From Euschistus heros (lineage: Eukaryota; Arthropoda; Insecta; Hemiptera; Pentatomidae), in assembly GCA_003667255.2 (NCBI GenBank), contig RCWM02000479.1, positions 1 through 64,000 on the forward strand: a stretch of DNA of 64,000 nt, read 5' to 3'. Made by a program: the position numbers and the translations under genes. Under the pieces are notes generated by a model. It was not told the DNA's origin, did not search any database, and was given only the letters and a program-made list of their open reading frames with translations. This document shows, one piece after another, positions 22,340 to 32,030 of the stretch (its first letter is position 1; each line of letters opens with the position of its first letter).

Positions 22340-24285
22340 TTTGATTTTTTGTTTTTTTTGTTTGTAACTATAATTATTTCGATTTGGTTTCTATATGGTT
22401 CTACTGTATTCGAAAACCTTATTTATCAATTTTTTTTTTTTTTTATATTTTAACTTTAATTATTATTCATCTAGCCAGACCTGTTAAAAACACAAATATT
22501 GTTTGTCTATTAATTTTTTTTTTTTTTACTATATGAGGAATACATATCATATTATCGATTGAAAATTTTGATTCTTAAACATTTCGCAAGATGAACAGTA
22601 CAATTATTTAGTTTTTTATTTTATATTTTTAAAATTTTTAGTGTTACGGTCGGTGTTAAGTCTCGAAAATAAAGACAAAAATATAATAATTTATTAAATT
22701 AAAAAAAAAAAAAAATGGGAAAATTGATGCCCGTCTTCATTTTGATTATTATTTTTATTTCCACATTTATTTATGAGTAATATTGTTTTGTCAAAAAATG
22801 TTAAAATAATGTTGCTTAATGTTTCATGGGATATTAAATTTTAAAAAAAGTTTAAACGAGTGAGTGTTATTTTGAATTTCGTATGGTAGGTGATTCACCT
22901 ATATTACATATTTAGGAGAAATTAAAACGCCTCTAGTCTTCAATTAAAAAAAAAATAAGATAGTTTAAATTATAATTAAAGTCTTTTGGCCAATTGCATC
23001 TAACTAAAACCTAAAAATTTAATTAAAAAAAAAATAAATTAAGGTCTGTCAGATAGTTACTAAAACCCATTTTCTGTACCAAAAGTTTATGAAACTAGTA
23101 AATTGGTAATAATTTTTATATTTTAACCAATTTTAAATTATAATTTTATCAAATGAATATTAAAAGGCTTAGCGAACCCAATACCTGTCTTTGAGCATCT
23201 CCGTACATCCTATCCTATCAAATCCCAAACCCACATTATCTGCTCTGGCACAATCCTCCCATCTACATCTCGGTGTATTCTCTGAAGATTCAGCACTAAT
23301 TATCATCTTATAATAATGTTATTATTAACTCTTACGAATTAAAATTCTATTTTAAAACGGATTATTTTGATTTTGAATTTTTTTTTCACAACATTGTTTT
23401 ATTAATTATTTAATCAATTATGCAAATTTATGTTTATGATTATTTTACTAATTTTAACAACAATTCTGTAACTTCTTCATTATCATTTTTTTTTTAGTAT
23501 CTTTTTTGTCTTGGATATATTTTTATTAACGTATCGTTATCTTGATTAGGAAGGTTAATGATGTTATCATTAGTGCTGATAACAGTTTGGTTGAAAGTGT
23601 GGTTTCGTTAAACGTTTATGTACATTATTCAAGGATATGATGATACATATATACATTCGTTTTCATTTTTAAATCATGTATGGAATGTAAATGGATTTAA
23701 AATAAAGAAATAATAATTTAAGTGATCTACAAACAATATTGTCATTATAAAAAACATTTTATTATTATTTTTTTTTTTTGGAGAAGATATGAAATGAAAT
23801 TAAATAAAAAATAAATTCTATTCTGTTGCCATTATCCCTTAAAAATAATTATAATGAACAATATAGTAGCTGCCTAGCTGCCGTACATAAAGTTAAGGAC
23901 ATAATACAATCGAGAAAATATTGAAATTAAATTGCGCTATTAATTTTACATTTTATAAATACATTGTAAAGAAAAACAATTTATATCCGAAGGTTAAGAA
24001 TTTAAATTAAAATAAGGGAGAAATAAAATAAAATAAATTTAATGAAAAAATACAGTTGACGAAGCTAAAAAATATATCTTGTCATAAGGAATAAAAGTAT
24101 CTTATCTGATATAATAATATAAATTATGACAAAAACAGTAATACAAAATTAATCCAGTAGTACAAAAAATAGTACTAACAAAATCAATATTACATTGTGA
24201 ATATTCATCATCATTTTGAAAAAATATTTTTTTCTTCGATAAGACTGTTTCATTGCATACCTATCAAGGAAAGGAAAAGTCGGGA
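22340..24285. other. Very AT-rich stretch, no gene seen
   Basis: Several poly-T and poly-A runs are present. No ORF has recognisable features, and no element ends were found. Confidence 0.45.
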
Positions 24286-24290
24286 TTTAA

Positions 24291-24727
24291 AGATAATTAG
24301 GAATGCAGTCAAAGAGGAGTAGAAATACTTAAATGCGTGCCTACGTTTAGACGTTTCTTCAAGGCTACAATGAACAAAATACTAGTTATGACAAAAATAT
24401 CAGATCGATAAACAGATTACAAATGGAATACAGAATGACCTGGACAAAAAACTATATAGAAAAAGGCTATAGAAAAGAAGAGATTCACAAAGCAGTAAGA
24501 ATACAAAGCAGCAAGGTAAGGTTGAGGAGAAGACAGGAATGATGAGGGGGAAGGAAAAAAAAAAGTAATAATTAGGTTAGTGAATAAAAGGATAATAAAT
24601 GAAAAATAAAAGAGTCAGAAGGAAATGTAAAGTAAATAAAAAATATGGAAATATGGGAAAGAGCGAAGGAATAAAGTAGAAAGTGATATAAAAAAAGAAA
24701 GGACTTTGACTGCATCCCTGATTATCT
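24291..24727. mobile_element. TIR element, ~437 bp, unclassified
   Basis: The left end AGATAATTAGGAATGCAGTC and the inverted right end (complement AGATAATCAGGGATGCAGTC) match at about 23/25 positions, continuing AAAG. No clear target duplication. One plus-strand frame inside reads MEYRMTWTKNYIEKGYRKEE, which faintly recalls retroelement protein but is too short to assign. Confidence 0.45.
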
Positions 24728-24766
24728 TCTTCTCCATTCAACTTAACACTCAATTACACTTTTATC

Positions 24767-24767
<1 letters not shown>

Positions 24768-24823
<56 letters not shown>
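24768..24823. repeat. (TA)n microsatellite
   Basis: An uninterrupted TA dinucleotide tract of about 56 nt. Confidence 0.9.
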
Positions 24824-24826
<3 letters not shown>

Positions 24827-25104
24827 ATATTTAGATTTTAGAAAGGACTTTTGAGTATAAAACATGGTTTATTGAAGAATCAATCATTTTATTCCAATGA
24901 ATTACTATCAATAACATTTTATCATTAGTTTCATATTAGATGAAAAGTATTTACCGTTATCTGTTTACTCATTCCATTCTCCTAACACTTATCTACGCAC
25001 TTTAATATGTTACAAGATTGTTATGATGTTCTCAATTTCTTTATTGTTCAATTGAATTGGTTGCGTAGAAGTGTGTTAAAAGTTCAATATTTTATGGAGT
25101 GCTA

Positions 25105-25349
25105 TGTTCTTCCGTTTGTTTGTTTATTTCGTTTAACGTCACTTTATGCTGCTATGGCTAATCGGACGATGCTACGGTGGGAGTCCTAAATTTTGCCTAT
25201 CCAGGTATAATTAGGATAGGGATCTTTAACGAGTACCTGACATCGCACTGGCTCGGGACCCCCATTTTACGTCCCTTCCGAAGGACGGCATAGCTAAGGA
25301 TTTTTTACTCCCTTTAAAAAATCCTAAGGTCATCTGCCGCGCTGCGAAA
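25105..25349. repeat. GC-richer module left of the errantivirus
   Basis: The block includes CGTTTAACGTCACTTTATG, GGCTCGGGACCCCCATTTTA and ACGTCCCTTCCGAAGGACGG, and stops exactly at the LTR. It has the look of a dispersed module, but no second copy is present in this window. It does not match the right flank of the retrovirus, which is Jockey sequence. Confidence 0.35.
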
Positions 25350-25567
25350 AATAAATAACTGGAACCACTAATTCACTTTTTAAAAACTTTATTTAAAGCA
25401 AACTTACAAATAGATCTTAAACTGAAAACAACTATGTACAAAGGCTATGACTGAACTGATTGAACTGAACTGATTGCTCTCTCCTAGATCTGAGGAATAT
25501 ATATACTAGATCTCTGAGAATGCTGACTAAGAGGTATCTGAGGACTAGGACTAGGTGGGTTCATAAC
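25350..25567 (-). repeat. Errantivirus 3' LTR (218 bp)
   Basis: Runs on the minus strand from GTTATGAACC to TTATTTATT. It carries a poly-A signal AATAAA (complement at 25388-25393). The env stop codon lies 84 bp inside it. Compared with the 5' LTR it has an extra 5 bp and an extra 6 bp in short tandem repeats and lacks a TG. Confidence 0.92.
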
Positions 25568-27151
25568 TCCTCCCTTCTGAAAATTCGAACTCTGAGAGAA
25601 AATTGGGTCATTTTGGACAAGAGGGAGATTTACAGGTGGGCTTGGAAATCCTCTGTTTTTACAAATTTTCAATACCTTATAATATAGTTGAATTAAATGA
25701 ATTACAATAAAATAGGAGATGGTAATATATACAAGCAATAATGGGGTAGAATACAATATTGGGTGATAACTAGTTTCTAAGGTTTCAAACTCTTCATGTG
25801 ATATTACAGGTACATCTATTTTGTCAAATGTAATATTTAATATTTTAAAATTAGTGAGCTTATGATTAATAGATAAAGTATCAGAATTTATATAAAATTT
25901 TCTAGTTTGGTTTACAATAATTTCCTTATTATCTAACTTAATAATAGAAGTAGTTGGTAAATTAACAGGAAAAGTTCCATTGCTGGATATGATTACATAA
26001 GATATATCAAAAGTTAAATAAACATCAATAATGTCAATATATTTAATAATAGGAGAAGGATTTATAATATTAGTAGAAATACATTGTGAAAGATTATTCC
26101 TTAAAGCGCTAAAGATACAAGTGTCATTAATTATCCTAAGGTTAGTACAATAGTAATTAGTTTTAATAAAAGTACAATTAGCAGTGAACATTTCATGAAT
26201 ATTATACAATATAAGATTATGCTTAACTAGGGTAGTTATAACTTGATTGTTGTCCTTAATCGGGACTGATAAAAGATATATCGTATTATAGACTTGAGAT
26301 AGTTTTGGTATTGATATTATATAATGAATTATATTTTGTCTGATTGTACAAGAGATTTTGCTAGTCAGCCAGGTAGTTTCTAAATCATTTGAAATTAGGG
26401 TCTTATCATCAATATCTGTCTGTTTAATTATGTTAGAATGAGGGATTCCCATTCTGCACATTTCCAAAGAATTTTCTATGTCAATTACTTGAATAGTTAA
26501 ATAAGTAAGAACATTATATAGTTCGTTATAATACATTGTTGTCTGTAGTCTGTCCATTGTATTGGTGACTTCACTTAATTTAGCATTATTTTTATTTAAT
26601 AACTTAACATCTTTTTCAAAAGTTTCTGTTAATTGTTTACTAATTTTTATTTCACTGGCAATGTTATGCTCCATTTGATAGTTGTTATGTTCTAAAGTTT
26701 CAATTATTTTATCGTAGTGGGCTTTGTCTTCCGCATCCATGTTCCCAGTAAGCCAGCTGATAGCGCTGCCTAAGCCATTTATTATTCCACGCCTGGTTCT
26801 GTTACCTCTGGGTATTATATTGTTGATTTTATCCGTGAGGAAATTTAATTGTTTAAAAGCCATTTCTTGTGCAACTGTATTATTTTTGGGTTTTAGGGCA
26901 AACCTAAGTCTACTTAATTCATCAACTAATTTCGATAAGTCTAAAAAATGTATAATAGTTTTATATTCTGATATTACTTTCGATTCCGGAACTTTAAATG
27001 TTATAAGTCCTGACGAATGCTGAACATTGGTTACTTTATATGCTGAAGTTACTATCAATATCGCTGAGGTCACTAGATACCATTTCTCCATCTGAAACAG
27101 TTTCAAATAATTTTTTCTTGCGATTTCGTTTAGATTTTCTTTTTCTAGCAA
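25484..27151 (-). CDS. env: Errantivirus envelope glycoprotein (F-like), intact
   Basis: A 555-codon ORF for a class I-type membrane fusion protein of the baculovirus F/errantivirus Env family. A hydrophobic signal segment follows Met21 (WYLVTSAILIVTSA), so Met21 is the more likely mature start. A furin-like site ends at Arg121 (NRTRR), followed by the predicted fusion peptide region GIINGLGSAISWLTGNMD, as in the family. A predicted transmembrane segment lies at about 466-489 (LLLVYITISYFIVIHLI), with a tail of about 65 residues. The last 27 residues are encoded inside the 3' LTR. The ORF overlaps the end of pol by 116 bp in another frame. In related elements env is made from a spliced RNA, and no splice sites were assigned here. 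No stop or frameshift is seen. Whether it is expressed is unknown. Confidence 0.92.
   Translation of the reverse strand: MLEKENLNEIARKNYLKLFQMEKWYLVTSAILIVTSAYKVTNVQHSSGLITFKVPESKVISEYKTIIHFLDLSKLVDELSRLRFALKPKNNTVAQEMAFKQLNFLTDKINNIIPRGNRTRRGIINGLGSAISWLTGNMDAEDKAHYDKIIETLEHNNYQMEHNIASEIKISKQLTETFEKDVKLLNKNNAKLSEVTNTMDRLQTTMYYNELYNVLTYLTIQVIDIENSLEMCRMGIPHSNIIKQTDIDDKTLISNDLETTWLTSKISCTIRQNIIHYIISIPKLSQVYNTIYLLSVPIKDNNQVITTLVKHNLILYNIHEMFTANCTFIKTNYYCTNLRIINDTCIFSALRNNLSQCISTNIINPSPIIKYIDIIDVYLTFDISYVIISSNGTFPVNLPTTSIIKLDNKEIIVNQTRKFYINSDTLSINHKLTNFKILNITFDKIDVPVISHEEFETLETSYHPILYSTPLLLVYITISYFIVIHLIQLYYKVLKICKNRGFPSPPVNLPLVQNDPIFSQSSNFQKGGVMNPPSPSPQIPLSQHSQRSSIYIPQI
25568..25578 (-). other. 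Polypurine tract
   Basis: On the minus strand AGAAGGGAGGA immediately precedes the 3' LTR. This is the expected plus-strand DNA primer site. Confidence 0.8.
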
Positions 27152-30100
27152 TATTGTCAGTATGAACTTTTATGGTTTTATTTCTATCTATAAATGGTAT
27201 GACAGGTTTATAAACATTTTCAGATTTATCCTTTATTCTTCTTTTGACATAAGGTTTATCTTGTTCTATCACAGGATCCTCCCGATTCTTGTTTAATTTG
27301 TCGGTTCTTTCCTCTTTTTCTTTATTTATGGCTATTTTTAATTTATTATGAACAATATTCATGTTTTTGTGATATTCACTTACAAGCTGTTCCTTAATTA
27401 TTCCTTCATTCTTTTCAGGGTCTTTTATGATTCCGTAGGTAATCTCGTTTGGAGTAAGTTTAAGCGTTTGATTGATTGAATTATTAAAAGTTAGTGTTGC
27501 TAAATTTAAATTTATTTTTAAATCATTTCTTGGATTTTCTTCTTTTAAAGCTCTTAAGATTTCAATCAAAGTTGATTGGGCTCTATTTAAGAGTCCTAGG
27601 GAGTTAGGGTGGTTAGGCGTTGTATAGTAAGCTTCTATTCCTAATGATTCAAGGAAATTTCTGATTAAGTTGTTACTAAATTCTTTTCCGTTGTCCATTT
27701 TTATTCTAATGGGATTTGGAAATAGGGCCAAATATTCGGTTAGTACCTGAAATATATTAATTGCATTTACATGTTTACATAATCTTGCGAAAAGTTTTTT
27801 TGAAAAGGTATCTATTATGGTTACTATATTATGAGAATCAAACTTTAATATGTCTATCATTATTTCCTCAAAAGGTCTTTCCATTGTTGGGGTTATTTGA
27901 TATTTAGTTTTAATAGGCTTTCGCTCATATTTCACTTGCCTGCAAATAGAACATTTGTTTATAAATTCAGATATGTCATCTTTCATATTGGGCCAATAAT
28001 AATTTCTTTTGAGTTTCTCAAATGTTTCTATTATACCTCTATGGTATGATTTTCCTGTATGGTACGTTTCTAACAGTTCTTCTTGCTCATCTCTTTCTAA
28101 TACGTCGATTAGTTTTCTTTTGTATCTTTTTATTTTTACGGTGGGGAATTTATTAATTATTATTTCGGTCAATTTGTTGTATATTGCTTCAAATTCAGTC
28201 CTTACAGACTCAACATTTGGTTCACAATAGACACCATACACGGTTTTTGGTTTTATTAGTTCAAGAAGTGTTTCTTCTAGGTTATTTTTCCAAGGGTATG
28301 GAGTTTCTAAATAAATTCTTGTCTTACCGAAGGGTTTAGTAATAATGGGTTTGGCTGAGCCCCTTTGAATTAAAATTTGGAATTTTTCAACATTTATTGC
28401 TCTATCTTCTGGTACTATAAGAATCTGTTCATTGCTTGAATCTTGAGAATGTTGGGTTGGAGCTAAACTTAATTGTTCATTTTGAGGGGGAGGTAATTCT
28501 TGCAAAATTTCATCATAGTCTTCTGGAGGTATTGGTGGCAATTCTACATTACTTGTTTCTTGTAAAATTTTGTCTAGTTCTTCATCTGGATCTATATCCA
28601 TTTCATCAATTACATTTAATTCATATTCATTTTCTATATTAATTCTACTTAGAGCGTCAGCTACAAAATTGGTTTTTCCGTCAGTATGTTTTATGTCAAA
28701 CTGAAATTCACTCAATAAAAATATCCATTTCATGATTCTTGTATTATTATTTTTCATCGTAAACAACCACTGTAATGGTTTATGATCTGTGATTATTGTA
28801 AATTTTTGACCGTATAAATATGGTTTGAAATGTTTGCAAGCGTACACAATGGCAAGGAGTTCCTTTTCTATTGTGGAATATCTTTGTTCAGTTGCGGAAA
28901 GAGTATGAGAGGCGAAGGCTATAGGGTGATCCCTCCCTTCTGAAATTTGGGAAAGTACTGCTCCCAGTGCTGTATTACTAGCATCTGTCGTTAGTAACAT
29001 GGGGGAGTTAAAATCTGGGTATTGAAGTATCGGGGCATTTATTAAATGTAATTTAAGTTGTTCAAAAGCGTTTTTGTATTTGGTAGGGTCAATATTACTC
29101 TCGTCTCGTAGCTGATTAGTTAAAGGTTTTGCTATCTGAGCATAATTTTTTATAAATTTTCTGTAATACCCTGACATTCCCAGGAATTGTTTAATTTCTT
29201 TAATGGTTTTTGGCAAAGGAAATTTTTCTATCGCATTAATTTTTTTTGGGTCGGTTTTAATTCCATCTTTTGTTAATATGTGCCCTAAAAATGGTAATTC
29301 AGTTTTCATAAATTCTGTCTTATCAAGTTGAATAGATAGTGAATGTTCTTTTAGTTTTCTTAATATGGTTTCAATATGTTTCAGGTGATCTTCGGGAGTT
29401 TTAGAATAAATAATTATATCATCCATATAGACGAGCGTGTTGTCGGTGTTAGATAGCATTGAGTTCATTGCACGCTGGAATGTAGGAGGTGCATTGCTCA
29501 GCCCGAAGGGCATTCTTAGAAACTCATAATGACCTGTGTCTGTCGAGAATGCAGTTTTCTCAATGGACTCGCTCGACATCTCAATCTGGTGGAATCCTGA
29601 AGTTAAATCAATTGTTGTAAAATATTTTGATCCATGCAGTTTATTCAACAAATCTTCTATATTAGGTAGAGGGAATCTATCTGGTATTGTTTCAGCGTTT
29701 AGTTTCCTATAATCAACCACCATTCTAATTTTCTTTTTACCCGATGCATCTTCTTTTTTTGGGACTATCCAAACTGGGCTGTTGTAAGGGGAATTACTCT
29801 CTCTGATAATACCATTTTTTAACAATTTATTGATTTCTTCGTCGACCTTTTCCTTAAAATATTGTGGGTATCTGTAATTTCTGGTATAAATTGGTTTATC
29901 CGTCTTCAATCTAATTTTATGTTTCAAAAGGTTTGTTGGCTTTAACTTTTCGTTTTCCGACTTAACAATTTCTGGATATTTCATTAAAATATCAAATAAT
30001 TTTACTTTAGTATTCTTTTCTATGTGATCATGTCTTACTAACTGATATAATTCTTTTTTATTATTAATGATATTTAATTCATTGCTATCAATATTCATTA

Positions 30101-30629
30101 TTTCACCATTTAATATTTTTATTTTTAATTTATTAAATTTAATTTCTTTTATATCTTTTGTAATATTAATTTTAGTTTCTAATGCTTCCATTGTATCCAT
30201 TCCTAATAGCAATTCATATTTTTGACTAAATTTAAATATCTTAAATCTAACTAAAAATTCATCTCTCAACCCTAGCCTAGGAGCAAGATCAATTAGCACT
30301 GAGCCATTTCCTCTCTCACTTCCTACGGGGGTGATGACTATGAACTCTTCCGATTTAATTTCAGTTCCTACGGGTACGGAACGGGGGTTTATATAATTAA
30401 TTTCGGATCCTGTATCCACTAACCAATGGTCGCCAGTATTGTCTTGAAATGAAGGAGAATCATGTAAAAGATTTAGATGGTATACTGGGCATTGTCTGGT
30501 GGTTCCGTTTTTTTGGTCTCCTACTCCTAAAAAATTTTCAAATTTCGTTTCCAATTCCGCCAATCTTGTTTTTAATTCCTGATTTTCCTCTTCCAGGTGA
30601 TGGAAGTTGTTACTTTTCACTGTTCTCAT
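27036..30629 (-). CDS. pol: Errantivirus Pol: protease-RT-RNase H-integrase
   Basis: A 1197-codon ORF. Aspartic protease DTGS is at residues 72-75. Reverse transcriptase has TTIDLTSGFHQIEM and the catalytic YMDD at 401-404. RNase H has TTDASNTALGAVLSQ, the EKELLAI helix, ITDHKPL and VADALSR. Integrase has an HHCC zinc domain (YHTGKSYH, CSIC). The DDE core has Asp926 (MIDILK) and Asp979 (KMDNGKEF), but the third position, exactly 35 residues on, is Asn1015 (GLLNRA) where the family has Glu (GxxER). The C-terminus is basic (RKRKSKRNRKKK). Its ATG overlaps the gag stop as ATGA. The pol frame is also open upstream to the CAA tract, consistent with -1 frameshift expression. The integrase substitution suggests impaired strand transfer, by analogy to other integrases. 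Confidence 0.95.
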   Translation of the reverse strand: MRTVKSNNFHHLEEENQELKTRLAELETKFENFLGVGDQKNGTTRQCPVYHLNLLHDSPSFQDNTGDHWLVDTGSEINYINPRSVPVGTEIKSEEFIVITPVGSERGNGSVLIDLAPRLGLRDEFLVRFKIFKFSQKYELLLGMDTMEALETKINITKDIKEIKFNKLKIKILNGEIMNIDSNELNIINNKKELYQLVRHDHIEKNTKVKLFDILMKYPEIVKSENEKLKPTNLLKHKIRLKTDKPIYTRNYRYPQYFKEKVDEEINKLLKNGIIRESNSPYNSPVWIVPKKEDASGKKKIRMVVDYRKLNAETIPDRFPLPNIEDLLNKLHGSKYFTTIDLTSGFHQIEMSSESIEKTAFSTDTGHYEFLRMPFGLSNAPPTFQRAMNSMLSNTDNTLVYMDDIIIYSKTPEDHLKHIETILRKLKEHSLSIQLDKTEFMKTELPFLGHILTKDGIKTDPKKINAIEKFPLPKTIKEIKQFLGMSGYYRKFIKNYAQIAKPLTNQLRDESNIDPTKYKNAFEQLKLHLINAPILQYPDFNSPMLLTTDASNTALGAVLSQISEGRDHPIAFASHTLSATEQRYSTIEKELLAIVYACKHFKPYLYGQKFTIITDHKPLQWLFTMKNNNTRIMKWIFLLSEFQFDIKHTDGKTNFVADALSRINIENEYELNVIDEMDIDPDEELDKILQETSNVELPPIPPEDYDEILQELPPPQNEQLSLAPTQHSQDSSNEQILIVPEDRAINVEKFQILIQRGSAKPIITKPFGKTRIYLETPYPWKNNLEETLLELIKPKTVYGVYCEPNVESVRTEFEAIYNKLTEIIINKFPTVKIKRYKRKLIDVLERDEQEELLETYHTGKSYHRGIIETFEKLKRNYYWPNMKDDISEFINKCSICRQVKYERKPIKTKYQITPTMERPFEEIMIDILKFDSHNIVTIIDTFSKKLFARLCKHVNAINIFQVLTEYLALFPNPIRIKMDNGKEFSNNLIRNFLESLGIEAYYTTPNHPNSLGLLNRAQSTLIEILRALKEENPRNDLKINLNLATLTFNNSINQTLKLTPNEITYGIIKDPEKNEGIIKEQLVSEYHKNMNIVHNKLKIAINKEKEERTDKLNKNREDPVIEQDKPYVKRRIKDKSENVYKPVIPFIDRNKTIKVHTDNIARKRKSKRNRKKKLFETVSDGEMVSSDLSDIDSNFSI

Positions 30630-31681
30630 AGAAACAGTGTTTTGAGAATTTGGATTTTGATGTTGGGGTTGGTTATAAGTTTGTTGTTGGGGATGATTAT
30701 AAGTTGTTGTTGTTGTTGTTGTTGATTATTAAAATTAAAATTTGAAGGGTTATATGGGTTTCTTATTTGGTTACTATGACCTCTATATGGCTGTTGGTCT
30801 TTGTAGTAATTTTGAGGGTTATAGTTTCTATTATATCTCTGCTGAACAGATCCTTGGTGGTAATCGTTCTGTGGTTGATGATATTGGGGGACTTTATTGT
30901 AATTAGGATGATTGTAATTATTATTTGATGGGTTTTGATATTTTTCGGGCTTATTTTGGGGTTTGTTTTGTTTATAATGGTGGGGCTGGTAGTTTCTACC
31001 ATGACCTTGGGGGTATAAATCTTCCATGATTATTCTGCATTCGTTGTACAGAATATTTTTCATGTCTGAAAGTTCTCGAATAGTAATGTGATTCAGGGTG
31101 TCTTTTAATCTAGGATGTAAATTCCTGATCACGTGATCGACTAATATTCTCATTTGTGTGGCGGTTTCCTGTGGTTTATTTTCGATAGATATATCAACTA
31201 ATATTCTATTTTTTATTAGTATTTCATAGGGGATTACCCGGTTTATATAGTCAATTGGGTGTTCATTCCGATTAATGGAAATTTGTGATGCTTCGTATTG
31301 TAGGTGCGTTGTTGTCCTACTGTCTCTAAACTGATTTATCAATCTAGTTTTGAGATCGTTCACGGTCATAAAATTTTCGTACATGCATAGATGTCTTGCC
31401 GTACCTTCTAATCGAAACAATGCTTTTTGTAATAGCAATTGTTCATTTTCCTCCCTATTAAGTATGTTTTCGTTGCAATTGGCATTATAAATAAGCTCAA
31501 TTGCTTTGATAAAAAATACGAGTTGTGATGGGTCACCGTCATAATGTGGTAGGTGATCGTAACATTCTTTTGTCATTAGTTTAGTAGTCATTTTGTTAAT
31601 TTCCTCTTCAATTTTTTCTAACTCAAATCTATTTTTATTTAATATCTTTTTTAATTTACCCTTACAATAATCTTTTTGCAT
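30626..31681 (-). CDS. gag: Errantivirus Gag
   Basis: A 351-codon ORF for the structural protein that forms the particle and packages RNA. A coiled-coil-like N-terminus (KNRFELEKIEEEINKM) is followed by a capsid-like segment (LPHYDGDPSQLVFFIKAIEL, ALFRLEGTARHL, LKTRLINQF) of Ty3/Gypsy type. The C-terminal third is low-complexity, rich in Asn, Gln, Tyr and Pro with scattered basic residues. It has no CCHC zinc knuckle, as usual for errantiviruses. The ORF ends in a poly-Gln tract followed by a short tail of different character (LIIIPNNKLITNP), while the -1 frame there continues the Asn/Gln/Pro-rich style into pol. That suggests frameshifting, or an indel, at or near the CAA repeat. Start is the first Met, about 350 bp from the 5' LTR. 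Confidence 0.92.
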   Translation of the reverse strand: MQKDYCKGKLKKILNKNRFELEKIEEEINKMTTKLMTKECYDHLPHYDGDPSQLVFFIKAIELIYNANCNENILNREENEQLLLQKALFRLEGTARHLCMYENFMTVNDLKTRLINQFRDSRTTTHLQYEASQISINRNEHPIDYINRVIPYEILIKNRILVDISIENKPQETATQMRILVDHVIRNLHPRLKDTLNHITIRELSDMKNILYNECRIIMEDLYPQGHGRNYQPHHYKQNKPQNKPEKYQNPSNNNYNHPNYNKVPQYHQPQNDYHQGSVQQRYNRNYNPQNYYKDQQPYRGHSNQIRNPYNPSNFNFNNQQQQQQQLIIIPNNKLITNPNIKIQILKTLFL

Positions 31682-32012
31682 AAAAATTAAATGTTTTAAA
31701 TGTTAATAATAATAAAATGTTAACAATAATAAATGTTTAAAAATGTTTACAATGAAATGTTTACCTTAAAATAAAGAAGTGTTTTATGGTGAAGTCCAGT
31801 ATTTAATATTTTTCTTGACTGGCGCTGAAGTATTGAAATACACCTTCAAGTGAGCTGCTCCAGATCCTGTTCAATATTTCATCGGACCTTCTTGACCAGT
31901 TCTTCAGAGTGGTAGGCGAGTATCCCAAATCCTGTTGACCAATGGGTCTATTTCGTCAGATTTTCTTGAATATCTTTGCCAACCTTCTTCTCTTCTAGCT
32001 TGAAGTGCACCA
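31682..32012 (-). other. Errantivirus leader between PBS and gag
   Basis: An untranslated leader of about 330 bp, AT-rich next to gag and GC-richer towards the PBS. It is the expected place for packaging signals and the env splice donor. None could be assigned. Confidence 0.6.
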
Positions 32013-32030
32013 GTCCCTATTTGGGCGCCA
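32013..32030 (-). other. Primer binding site, tRNA-Lys type
   Basis: Immediately after the 5' LTR, the minus strand reads TGGCGCCCAAATAGGGAC. From general knowledge this differs at two of 18 positions from the tRNA-Lys(UUU) primer site used by lentiviruses and some Gypsy-like elements. Confidence 0.8.

Noticed and set aside
25007..25189. 60-codon ORF left of the errantivirus
   Set aside because: It runs into the GC-rich module and has no domain. More likely a chance frame in repeat DNA.
26724..28642. Plus-strand ORFs opposite env and pol
   Set aside because: They are antisense shadows of the clearly coding minus-strand errantivirus genes.
30763..31002. Alternative 79-codon minus-strand ORF inside gag
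   Set aside because: It is an out-of-frame reading of the low-complexity Gag C-terminus.
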